Assembly (NCBI GenBank): GCA_025267735.1
Contig: CM046297.1
Coordinates: 16,642,011-16,706,010 of the forward strand
DNA: 64,000 nucleotides
Source of the DNA: Mactra quadrangularis
Taxonomy: Eukaryota > Mollusca > Bivalvia > Venerida > Mactridae
Direction of reading: 5' to 3'
The stretch's first letter is position 1; the number at the start of each line of letters is the position of its first letter. A program made the position numbers and the translations under genes. The notes beneath the pieces were generated by a model that worked only from the letters and a program-made list of their open reading frames with translations, did no database searches and was not told the DNA's origin. Positions 32,660-44,790 of this stretch are shown here, in pieces.

Positions 32660-34370
32660 CAGCTAATTTATATATATATAGTTCTTGTGTGCTACATTTT
32701 TCATAGTTTATTTCTAGTGTGTTGAAGCTCATGTAATTAATTTTGAGTGTGTTAGCTGTTTTGATTAATTAATAGTGCATTTCAGTTTGTATAAGCTCTT
32801 TTGATTTCATTTTGTGTGTGTTCATCTTATTCTTTTCACTTCTAGTTTGTTTCAGCTTACTTGATGTGTTTCTATTGTGTTTCCTCTGAGTTGATAAGTT
32901 TTTTGTGCATTTACCTTCACTTAATGCATTTAAAATGTATTAAGTCCTTATGATTTTTCTTGTGTCTCAGCTCTGTTGATTTCATTTTTGTGTGTGTTCA
33001 GATTACTTGATTCTTTTCGTAAGTGTTTCAGTTCACTCAATGTGTTTCTAGAGTGTTTCAGCTCACTTGGTGTGTGTCTAGTATGTTTCATCCTCTAAAA
33101 TGTGTGTCTTGTGTAATTGAGCTCTCTTCAGATTCAATGTGTTTCTTGTGTGTTCAAGTTCACACAATGTGTTTCTTGTGTGTTTCAGCTCACTCAATAT
33201 GATTCTAGTATGTTTTAGCTCACTCTTGTGTAATTGAGCTCTCTTAATGCGTGTTTCAGATTCAATGTGTTTCTTGTGTGTTCAAGTTCACACAATGTGT
33301 TGCTAATGTGTTTCAGTTCTCTTAATTTGTTTATAGTGTGTTTTAGCTTACTTAATGTGTTTGAAGTGTTTTTAGCTAACATCCTAAGTTTCTAGTGTGT
33401 TTCAGCTCACTCGAAGTGTTTCTAGTGTGTTTTAGCTCACTTATTGTGATTGTATTGTGTTTCATTGCCTTGCATGTGTTTATAGTGTGTTTCATCTCAT
33501 TTTATGTGTTTGGTGTGTGTTTCAGCTCACTCAATGTGTTTCCAGTGTGTTTCAGTTCACTTTATATGTTACTATTGTGTTTCAGCTCACTCAATGTGTT
33601 TCTAGTGTGTTTCAGTTCACTTTATGTGTTTCAAGTGTGTTTCAGCTCTCTTTACGTGTTCCTATTGTGTTTCAGCTCACTCAATGTGTTTCAAGTGTGT
33701 TTCAGCTAACTTTGTTTTTCAAGCGTGTTTCAGCTCACTTTGTGTTCTTATTGTTTTTCAGCTCACTCAATGTTTTTTCAAGTGTGTTTTAGCTCACTCA
33801 ATGTGTTTCAAGTGTGCTTCAGCTCACTTTATGTGTGTTCTAGTGAGTTTCAGCTCACTTTATGTGTTTCAGCTCATTTTACGTGTTCCTAATGTGTTTC
33901 AGCTCACTCAATGTGTTTCAAGTGTGTTTCAGCTAACTTTGTGTTTCAAGTGTGTTTCAGCTCACTTTATGTGTTCTTATTGTTTTTCAGCTCACTTAAT
34001 GTTTTTTCAAGTGTGTTTCAGCTCACTCAATGTGTTTCAAGTGTGCTTCAGCTCACTTTATGTGTGTTCTAGTGAGTTTCAGCTCACTTTATGTGTTTCA
34101 ATTGTGTTTCAACTCATTTTACGTGTTTCTAATGTGTTTCAGCTCACTCAATGTGTTTCAAGTGTGTTTCAGCTCACTTTATGTTTTTCAAGTGTGTTTC
34201 AGCTCACTTTATGTATTCTTATTGTGTTTCAGCATACTCAATGGGTTTCAAGTGTGTTTCAGCTCAATTTATGTGTTTCTAGTGTGTTTCAGCTCATTCA
34301 ATGTGTTTCTGGTATGTTTCAGCTCACTTATTCAGTTTATAATGTGTTATAGCTCATTTGCTGGGGTTCT
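32660..34370 (+). repeat. 30-bp minisatellite
   Basis: From about 33395 to 34345 units of 30 bp repeat regularly (TCAATGTGTT TCTAGTGTGT TTCAGCTCAC). They decay towards the left (32660-33390), where units are irregular but still recognisable. Because 30 is a multiple of three, open frames persist on the plus strand (33395-33709, 33624-34352, 34030-34407); these are repeat artefacts. Nearly every unit contains TTTCAG. Confidence 0.92.
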
Positions 34371-34409
34371 TAACTTGTTGTGTTTCTTTTGTGTAAAATT
34401 GCCTTAATT

Positions 34410-36240
34410 TTTTTTCTAGTATGTTTAATCTGACTTGATGTGTTTTTGCATGTTTTATTTTATTTTGAGCAATTTCTAATATTTAACTTCACTTGAAGCA
34501 TTTTTCATGACTTATTGTGTTCTTTTAAGTTTTGCAACTGAGTCACTTCATTGTCATTCTTGATAACCTAACTGGGATCCAAAGGTTTCATTATATATGT
34601 TATTTGTTTTCTTGAAAAATTATAGCAGACACATTTTATTTAGTGCTTTTGTTCTACATTTACAATTCTTAAAACATAATTGATGGTTCATGTTCCACAG
34701 TATAATAGTTGTGAAACTAATAACTACATGTAAAGTATATTTAAATGTATTTGAAAACATTTAAATTTAATGTATAAAGTAACTTTTGGACTACAGTGTA
34801 TTTATTATTTTGTAATGTTTTCATTGCCAAGTAAATGTTAAAATTACACATGTAAATAAAATATTTCTTAGCACACACCATTCTTGTTTTATGTATTTTT
34901 TTTATAACCATCATTATTGTCCATATTTTCTCAACTGCCAAAGTTTGAATAATTTCATGTTGGATGATTACTCATTATCTCAATATCATGAGTGTAAGAC
35001 AAAGAGCATAAGGTCACCGTGAAATTATTCATGTTTTGACATTTGAGAAAAAAACGAACAATACAACAATGTTGAAATTTTAATTATACTATGTAAACTT
35101 ATGTTTATATTTAGTATAATGCCATGTAAACAGAAGTAAATTTCATTTTATGGAGGCCTGTTTATGCAACATAATTCTTGACCTTTGTCTATGATCAGAA
35201 CTCTGCTTCGTACCTACCCTTCCACAAGACCGATGATTTATGATATTTTGATCTACATCTACCTGATCTTTCGCATGTGATCACTATTACTTTCATTCTG
35301 TTTGCATGAGTAGTAAATGCACATAAGAGGTATCAATGTCAGATGGGAGCCATTATAATTTGTGATCAAATTTTCCTAAGTATGGATCCATACTTATGTT
35401 ATATAACTGATGTTATAGTAAGTAGAACAGATGATTTGAACCCTTCTTCAAGATATATACATAATTGAGGAGTATGATGTAACTTAAAAATTTTATGATT
35501 ACATTACTTAATAGCAGAATTCTGTTAACACCAATGGGTTTGTTTTTGTATCATGATGTTCATTTGACAAACGAAGGCAATCCTACCTGGGTCTAATGGT
35601 TAGTATGAGCTTGACTTCATCATACATCACAATGTGATTCTAATATTTTTATACACATTACAACTATGGTTCTTCAAGGCGAAAGTGTAAGTCTAGTGAA
35701 TAAGAACTATTGATGAAAAGTTTAATTTAAAACAATGAATACATACAAAATATAACTTAAGATTTAATCTAGTTCGGTAATCACCAAACTACTTTTTTTT
35801 TAGAAAACCACATGTTACTACAAAAAAAACATTCACTTTACCAAGTCCATCAACATAATATAATGGAATGAGGACTATTTTCAACCTTGTTTGGTTTGTT
35901 TGTTAACTTTTCAGTAGTTTAGTCATGTACAGAATGTTAGTCTAGCAATTCACAACTTTAAAGATGTTATGATTTTTTACCTGAGCAGACTTATTTATGA
36001 GCAGAATGTGCGTAGAAAGAGTTCTATATTGTAATTCAGAATGATACATAGAGGTAAATATAATGATAATACAAACACGAATGTGTAAGTGCCGTGAATT
36101 TTATCAGATATCACCTGAAAAAAATATTTGATGATGCAAAGTGATCCCGTTTTACATCACGGCACCAAATCAACAGTTTCAATATATGTATACTGTACTA
36201 ATTTAACAGTGACTGTGTGAGTCAAAAGCAGATTTTCAGA
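34410..36240. other. Intergenic
   Basis: AT-rich. A small SINE family 3 fragment near 35210-35250 is the only recognisable item. Confidence 0.55.
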
Positions 36241-36599
36241 GTCCACACGAAACAAATAGTTGGATTCAAATTGAACGCAATGTGATCGGAAATCCCACTA
36301 GGACCTGCGAAAATAAACATAATATTACTTCACTCAGGAAATCATTTATGGATGAAATCGTTTTACTTAAACAAAAAATATATGAATACCACATGTCTCG
36401 TGCATATTCTAAACAATTCACACAAAATACACAATCGATGAGCATTTATCGAGAATGTGCGAATTCGATGTATATTTTACATGAAACAAACAGTGATTGT
36501 GAATATGGACAAACTGATGGAGGAAATATAAATTATAAATTAATAGAGAACTACAGTGCATATTGCGGTTGCATTCTTCATACAAAATACAGAAATTGA
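36241..36599 (+). CDS. Orphan open reading frame or terminal exon
   Basis: After an acceptor-like GATTTTCAG a frame stays open for 118 codons to TGA at 36597-36599. It reads SPHETNSWIQIERNVIGNPT at its start and ends YCGCILHTKYRN. The composition is protein-like rather than repetitive: charged middle (SLRKSFMDEIVLLKQKIYEY) and five Cys. No suitable ATG opens it; the first Met is internal. It could be the last exon of a plus-strand gene (the phase fits the 30973-31046 piece) or a chance frame. I do not recognise a family. Confidence 0.3.
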
Positions 36600-36834
36600 T
36601 CTCATTTTATAAAGAAAGTCTAAAAGAATGCACGTGAAGTCCCATTCATGCAAAGAAATTGCAATGGATGAGCATATCATACCAATATATATCAAAGAAC
36701 GGCCGATTTTGAAACTTAAAACATTTATTTACCTGTTAACATTAGAGAGCCTCTTGTTTTGTGTTGATATTAAGGATTAATAGAAATTTTATCGGAGGTT
36801 CCACAAGGAGCGGGTCTGTGTAAGCGGCAAGGAC

Positions 36835-37140
36835 GTTGGATGGATCATCATTGGATAGCCAGCTCCAAGTTGGTTCGAATCCCATCCAAAACATACCATG
36901 TTGTTTCCTTCAGCAAGAAACTTAAACCTACTTGCTCAATGCTGGGGAATCCGAAAGTGAACTCGGAAGTGCTTATCTAACTTGGCTTGTAAGAATCATT
37001 GGATAGCCACCTCCGCGTTAAGTCGGATCCCATCCAAAACCTATCCCGTTGATTCTTTCAGCAAGAAAATGTAGCATTCTGGTACAGTACTGGATGATCA
37101 GGAAGTAACATCGAAAGTGATTCCTCTAATTTGTAAGAAC
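36835..37140 (+). mobile_element. SINE-like tandem pair
   Basis: Two diverged copies of about 150 bp lie side by side: TCATTGGATAGCCAGCTCC ... GAATCCCATCCAAAAC ... CAGCAAGAAAC, then TCATTGGATAGCCACCTCC ... GATCCCATCCAAAAC ... CAGCAAGAAAA. GGTTCGAATCCC is a good box B. The tail resembles SINE family 2. Confidence 0.65.
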
Positions 37141-37149
37141 TGGATTTAC

Positions 37150-39716
37150 TATCGAGTTAATATAAATAAGTATTAACTAAATAGTCAGAAAATAAGTGCG
37201 CACGACATCTCTTCAAATATTTCTGCCCCAAGAATGGTTTCAACCAGAGACATAGATAACATGTATCTAATTCCCTGGTTTCAACTATTCATTCTGATTG
37301 ATGTTTGTATATTTGTTTCATAATAATATTTCTTATTGTGACGTAATAGAACATATATTATTGATATGTTGCTCCGTCATTAATAAATATAATCAGGGGA
37401 GATGATTGAGTTTGTCCTGAACAGATTTCACTTGACGTAATGGATTTCTATATGTACCTAAAGTACGTTGTTTGGCGAAATGGGGCGTAAAATATTGTGA
37501 CACTGAATTGTCGATTATGAAGTTTGAATCATTTAAACAGACCTGTTGAAGTATATTCATTAGATATATATTATAATCAATTAAAAAATATAAATATTTG
37601 AAATTTAATCGCCAAAAATTTTGTTTAAAACAATGCAAAGCGTGTTCAGGGTATATGAATATCCCCGAAATGAATGCTAACTAACACAGGGTGAATTATA
37701 ATTTTTATTTAGTTAACCGAATAATTGATTTGTCATAAAACGATTAATTAAGGTAATATTACACATGTTCATTGGATCCCTTATATCTTACTTACATGTG
37801 CATGTATTTCATTTTCAACGAGTTTAGATTAAAATAAACCGTAGAGTCTTTAATAAAAACCAATTTTATAGGGAATGTGCAAATTCTTTGTTATTAAACG
37901 AAATATTCAAGAATAGTTAATGTGCCAATTCACCAATTGTACAATGATTGTGCGAGTTTATAGCTCACTCTGAATCAGCAATAATAGCGAATACCGGGAA
38001 TGCACGAGATTTGAGTATATAGCACAAATTTCACAGAAAATTTATAAAGGTTTATTAGGAATACATTCATTGAAAAACTTATAATTTCACCTGAATTGTA
38101 CTGTTAAAAGATCCATTAATAATTGTACATCTTATAGCAGCCAAGTATATTACACATAAATGGACTGATACTGTGTTATTGCACGTTTACTCACCATGTT
38201 AGCGTATATTTTACACTTTCTAGACAAAAAAGCTTTCCAGTATATTACAGCTGTGTCTCTAGAGTATGCAAACAACTTACACAATTTTTGTTTTACAGGG
38301 ATTTGATGTGTAATTGTTCCTAAGTTCTGTGTACAGGTTTTATACTGTGGTTATTGCAAACCTGACGTTCTGGTCTTACAGCTTCAACTAATGGCAAAGA
38401 AATCTAAATGTTGATTTCACTGCAAATCAGATGTGGTGGATTTGCTCTGTGTTGAATGTTTTAATTTATACATTTCATAATTAACCTCTGAGTGATCATA
38501 TAGGGGCACCTAACAACACACAGTAATGTCGATACTTACCAGCCATTGGTACTTTTTGTAATTCTGAATTTTGTTTTGTTGTAAGTTCAACTGACAACAA
38601 TAGATTTTTATTTCAGATAATGCAAGACACAATTGTAATTCATTCACAAATTTAAAATCTTTATCTATAAAGCTTTTATAACACATCACACAATCAATAA
38701 CATAAGCCAAATTGTCATGCTATTATTTTATTCATAACACAAAAACTAAATAATTAAAACAGCAATGTGATGACTAAAAAGATATTGGCAAACAGTCAAC
38801 TAAATTTGACTAACTGTAACAGTATGAGTCAAGTTACCTTACACACAATATATTACACAAGAAACCTGACTCACACTATACTAAACAAGTACATTACATA
38901 CAATACATATTACACAACAAAACTAACACAATATGAATCACATGTAATCTTACACACACTATATTACAATTGAAATCCAAAACATATAATATATCAAAGA
39001 CAAAGATGTTATCTAGGACACAATATATCAAATAGTTCAAAAAGGAGAAAATATGGTTTGCTTAAAATATAAATGTTGGATTGTTTTATTCAACATGTCA
39101 CAGTTTTTCAACTTATTAATCTTGAAACATATGCATATGTAAATTGTAAAAATGTTTTTCAGTTCCAATAAACTGACATACATACATAATTTTTCAATAT
39201 GCATCAGTTTCTAAGATGCAAACTTTTAATTATTCTACACAAGAATAATATGCAACATTTTCTTACATACTAGAGGTATGCAATAACATTACTAATGGTC
39301 TACTCATTAACCAGATCAACAAATACAAAAGTATTTAAAACATATTCTTAATTCTCTCCAAATAACTATGTAAGCAATTCCACAATGTACACTCATCATA
39401 GAATGTCTTCTAAGCTGGTACATTAGAAAGACCTGAAAGTAGAGAAAGGATTTATAAAATTGCCACATTTACATTGCCTGACCTGAAAATCAACTTTAAT
39501 ATCAAATTTTCAAGGACAAGTATAATCACTACAGATTGGAGTTGACCCAGCTTCCTCTTTGGAACACAAGATTCAAATTCCTGCTCAGAAACTGAACACC
39601 AGAATTAAAACCAGTGAGCAATTAAGTGTAAATACTTAATCACATAAAAAGGCATAAACATATATTACTATAAACAATAAGAGCAGTAATCAGTATTTGA
39701 TCAATATATAAAGAGA
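37150..39716. other. Intergenic, left flank of the giant array
   Basis: AT-rich, with a dispersed repeat piece at 37241-37273 and ACACAATATATTACAC-type low-complexity sequence at 38830-38960. Minus-strand frames at 37393-37638 and 38510-38710 have no supporting features. Confidence 0.55.
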
Positions 39717-40672
39717 GAAGAATGTGATGTAGAAATTAAAGAACAGAGTGATGTAGTAATGTAGAGAACAGATTGATGAAGTAATGTAAAGAACATAGAC
39801 ATGAAGTTATGCAGAGAACAGAGTGATGTAGTAGTGTAGAGAACAGAGTGATGTAGAAATGTAGAGAACAGAGTGATGTAGAAATGTAGAGAACAGAGTG
39901 ATGTAGAAATGTAAAGAACAGAGGGATGAAGTAATGTAAAGAACAGAGGGATGAAGTAATGTAGAGAACAGAGTGATGAAGTAATGTAGAGAACAGAGGG
40001 ATGAAGTAATGTAAAGAACAGAGGGATGAAGTAATGTAAAGAACAGAGGGATGAAGTAATGTAAAGAACAGAGGGATGAAGTAATGTAGAGAACAGAGGG
40101 ATGAAGTAATGTAGAGAACAGAAAGATGTGGTGATGTAGAAAACAAAGTGATGCTGTAATGAAGAAAACAAAGGTATGTAGTAATGTATAGAACAGAGGG
40201 ATGTAGTATTGTAGAGAATGGAGTGTTGTAGTAATGTAAAGAACAGAAGGATGTAATTGTAGAGAACAGAGGGATGTAAAATTGTAGAGAACAGATAGAT
40301 GTAGTAATGCAAAGAACAGAGGGATGTTGTAATGTTGAGAACACAGACATGGAATAATGTAAAGAACTGGGGGCTGTAGAAATGTAGAGAACAGAAAGAT
40401 GTAGTAATGTAGAGAACAGAGACATGTAGTAATGTAAAGAACAGAGTGATGTTGTAATGTAGAGAAAAGAGACATGTAGTTATGTAGAGAACAGAGTGAT
40501 GTAGTAATGTAGAGAACAGAGTGATGTTGTAATGTAGAGAACAGAGTGATGTTGTAATGTAGAGAAAAGAGACATGTAGGAATGTAGAGAACATATTGAT
40601 GTAGTAATGAAGAGAACAGAATGATGTTGTAATGTAGAGAAAATAGACATGTAGTTATGTAAAGTACAGAAA
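39717..40672. repeat. Array block A, 25-bp unit
   Basis: Unit GATGTAGTAATGTAGAGAAC AGAGT, about 38 copies, with runs of a GATGAAGTAATG variant (39916-40120) and decayed copies near 40130-40400. Closely related to block H at the other end of the array. Confidence 0.9.
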
Positions 40673-40985
40673 CATAACTGAGTGGTAGAGTACAAGACAT
40701 AGCTGAGTGGTATGTACAAGACATAACTGAGTGGTTGAGTACAAGACATAACCTGATTGGTAAAGTACAAAAAATAAATGAGTGGAATGTACAACCCATA
40801 ACTGAGACCTCAGAGGCAGAGTAAAAGACATAACTGAGTGGTAGAGTACAAGACATTACTGAGTGGTAGAGTACAAGTCATAACTGAGTGGTAGAGTACA
40901 AGACATTACTGAGTGGTAAAGTACAAGAGATGACTGAATAGTAGAGTACAAATCATAACTGTGGAAGAGTACAAGACAAAATTGA
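40673..40985. repeat. Array block B, 25-bp unit
   Basis: Unit ATAACTGAGTGGTAGAGTAC AAGAC, about 12 copies with indels. Shares AGTGGTAGA with block G and GAGTACAAGA with block E. Confidence 0.85.
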
Positions 40986-42290
40986 GTGGTGGAGTGGACA
41001 CTGTGATAGTGTTTCAGAGAGAGTGGGAACTGTGATAGTGTAACAGAGAGAGTGGGAACTGTTAAAATGTAATAGAGAGAGTGGAAAATGTGATAATGTA
41101 TCAGAGAGAGAGTGGACAAGGCGATAATGGAACAGAGAGAGTGGACACTGTGATAATGTAACAGAGAGAGTGGAAAATGTGATAATGTAACAGAGAGAGT
41201 GGACACTGTGATAATGTAACAGAGAGAGTGGAAAATGTGATAATGTATCAGAGAGAGTGGACACTGTGATAATGTAACAGAGAGAGTGGACACTGTGATA
41301 ATGTAACAGAGAGAGTGGAAAATGTGATAATGTATCAGAGAGAGTGGACACTGTGATAATGTAACAGAGAGAGTGGAAAATGTGATAATGTAACAGAGAG
41401 AGTGGACAAGGCGATAATGGAACAGAGAGAGTGGACACTGTGATAATGTAACAGAGAGAGTGGACACTGTGATAATGTAACAGAGAGAGTGGACACTGTG
41501 ATAATGTAACAGAGAGAGTGGAAAATGTGATAATGTATCAGAGAGAGTGGGAACTGTTAAAATGTAACAGAGAGAGTGGAAAATGTGATAATGTATCAGA
41601 GAGAGTGGACACTGTGATAATGTAACAGAGAGAGTGGAAAATGTGATAATGTATCAGAGAGAGTGGACACTGTGATAATGTAACAGAGAGAGTGGAAAAT
41701 GTGATAATGTATCAGAGAGAGTGGACACTGTGATAATGTAACAGAGAGAGTGGAAAATGTGATAATGTATCAGAGAGAGAGTGGACAAGGCGATAATGGA
41801 ACAGAGAGAGTGGACACTGTGATAATGTAACAGAGAGGGTGGACACTGCAATAGTGTAACAGAGAGGGTGGACACTGTTATAGTGTAATGGAGAGAGTGG
41901 ACACTGTGATAATGTAACAGAGAGAGTGGAAAATGTGATAATGTATCAGAGAGAGAGTGGACAAGGCGATAATGGAACAGAGAGAGTGGACACTGTGATA
42001 ATGGAACAGAGAGAGTGGACACTGTGATAATGTAACAGAGAGGGTGGACACTGCAATAGTGTAACAGAGAGGGTGGACACTGTGATAATGTAACAGAGAG
42101 GGTGGACACTGCAGTAGTGTAACAGAGAGGGTGGACACTGTTATAGTGTAATGGAGAGAGTGGACACTGAGATAGTGTTACAGAGAGAGAGAGGACACTG
42201 TGACAGTGTAACAGAGAGGGTGGACACTGCGATAGTGTAACAAAGAGAGTGAACACTTTTATAGTGTAACAGATAGTGACATAACGATAG
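40986..42290. repeat. Array block C, 29-bp unit
   Basis: Unit GTGATAATGTAACAGAGAGA GTGG followed by ACACT or AAAAT; about 45 copies. The two endings alternate in many places (for example 41280-41400 and 41580-41760), making a 58-bp higher-order unit. All three minus-strand frames are open because the unit lacks TTA, CTA and TCA. Confidence 0.9.
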
Positions 42291-44790
42291 AGTAAAAGAG
42301 AGAGTGAACGCAATGATGTAGTAGCAAAGAGTACAGAGATAGGTTTTTTGACAGAATAACAGTGATAAGATATTGTGATAGAGTAAGTGAGATAGGGTAC
42401 TGTGATAGAGTAACAGAAAGGAATATTGTGATAGAGTAACAGAGAGGGATATTGTGATAGAGTAACAGAGAGTGGATATTGATATATAGTAACAGGGAAT
42501 GAACATTATGATAGAGTAACAGAGAGTGGACATTGTGATAGAGTAACAGAGTGGATATTGTGATATAGTAACAGATAGTGGACATTGTGATATAGTAACA
42601 GGGAGTGGCAATTGTGATAGAGTAACAGAGAGGGATATTGTGATAGAGTAACAGAGAGGGATATTGTGATAGAGAAACAGAGAAAGGATATGTGATAGAG
42701 TTACAGAGAGGGATATTGTGATACAATAACAGAGAGTGGATATTGTGATAGAGTAACAGAGAGTGGATATTGTGATAGAGTAACAGAGAGGGGACATGGT
42801 GATAGAGTAACAGAGAGGGGACATTGTGATAGAGTAACAGAGAAGGGACATGGTGATAGAGTAACAGAGAGTGGACATTGTGATAGAGTAACAGAGAGTG
42901 GACATTGTGATATAGTAACAGAGAATGGATATTGTGATAGAGTAACAGAGAGTGGATATTGTGATAGAGTAACAGAGAGTGGATATTGAGATAGAGTAAC
43001 AGAAAGGGATATTGTGATAGAGTAACAGAAAGGGATATTATGATAGAGTAACAGAGAGTGGACATTGTGATATAGTAAAAGAGAATGGATATTGTGATAG
43101 AGTAACAGAGAGTGGATATTGTGATAGAGTAACAGAAAGGGATATTGTGATAGAGTAACAGAGAGTGGACATTGTGATAGAGTAACAGAGATTGGACATT
43201 GTGATAGAGTAACAGAGAGTGGATATTGTGATAGAGTAACAGAGAGTGGATATTGAGATATAGTAACAGGGAGTGAACATTGTGATAGAGTAACAGAGAG
43301 TGGTCATTGTGATAGAGTAACAGAGAGTGGACATTGTGATAGAGTAACAGGGAGTGGACATTGTGATAGAGTAACAGAGAGTGGATATTGTGATATAGTA
43401 ACAGGGAGTGGACATTGTGATATAGTAACAGGGAGTAGACATTGTGATATAGTATCAGTGAGTGGACATTGTGATAGAGTAACAGAGAGTGGACATTGTG
43501 ATAGAGTAACAGAGTGGATATTGTGATATAGTAACAGAGAGTGGACATTGTGATATAGTAACAGGGAGTGGACATTGTGATAGAGTAACAGAGAGGGATA
43601 TTGTGATAGAGTAACAGAGAGGGATATTGTGATAGAGTAACAGAGAAAGTATATTGTAATACAGTAATAGAGAGGGATATTGTGATAGAGTAACAGAGAG
43701 TGGACATTGTGATATAGTAACAGAGAGTGGACATTGTGATATAGTAACATAGAATGGATATTGTGATAGAGTAACAGAGAGTGGATATTGTGATAGAGTA
43801 ACAGAGAGTGGGTATTGTGATAGAGTAACAGAAAGGGATATTGTGATAGAGTAACAGAGAGTGGACATTGTGATAGAGTAACAGAGAGTGGATATTGATA
43901 TATAGTAACAGGGAGTGAACATTATGATAGAGTAACAGAGAGTGGACATTGTGATAGAGTAACAGAGAGTGGATATTTTGATAGAGTAACAGAGAGTGGA
44001 TATTGTGATATAGTAACAGGGAGTGGACATTGTGATATAGTAACAGGGAGTGGACATTGTGATAGAGTAACAGAGAGTGGATATTGTGATATAGTAACAG
44101 GGAGTGGACATTGTGATATAGTAACAGGGAGTGGACATTGTGATATAGTAACAGGGAGTGGACATTGTGATATAGTAACAGAGAGTGGACATTGTGATAG
44201 AGTAACAGAGTGCATATTGTGATATAGTAACAGATAGTGGACATTGTGATATAGTAACAGGGAGTGGACATTGTGATATAGTAACAGATAGTGGATATTG
44301 TGATAGAGTAACAGAGAGGGATATTGTGATAGAGAAACAGAGAAAGGATACTGTGATAGAGTTACAGAGAGGGATATTGTGATAGAATAACAGAGAGTGG
44401 ATATTGTGATAGAGTAACAGAGAGTGGACATTGTGATAGAGTAACAGAGAGTGGACATTGTGATATAGTAACAGAGAGTGGATATTGTGATAGAGAAACA
44501 TAGAGGGACAATGTGGTAGAGTAACAGAGAGTGGACATTGTGATAGAGTAACAGAGTGGGGATATTGTGATAGAGTAACAGAGAAAGCGTATTGTGATAG
44601 AGTAACAGAGAGTGGACATTGTGTGATAAAGTAACACAGAGTGGACATTGTGATTGAGTAACAGAGAAAAGACTTTGTGATAGAGTAACAGAGATTGGAC
44701 ATTATGATAGAGTTACTAAGAGTGGACATTGTGAAAGGGTTAAATATTATGCTAAAGTAACAGAGAGTGGACATAGCACTAGACATAACA
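42291..44790. repeat. Array block D, 27-bp unit
   Basis: Unit GTGATAGAGTAACAGAGAGT GGACATT, about 90 copies, with TATAGTAACAGGGAG and shortened (22-23 bp) variants mixed in. As 27 is divisible by three, a 670-codon frame stays open on the minus strand (42259-44271). Bases 42291-42370 are a decayed junction holding one block H-like unit. Confidence 0.92.

Noticed and set aside
33395..34407. Plus-strand frames of 104-242 codons in the 30-bp array
   Set aside because: The unit is 30 bp, a multiple of three, so any stop-free frame persists. Several overlapping frames are open at once.
42259..44271. 670-codon minus-strand frame in array block D as a protein
   Set aside because: It is a direct read-through of a 27-bp repeat lacking minus-strand stops. 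Overlapping frames are also open and there is no start context, splice signal or protein-like composition.
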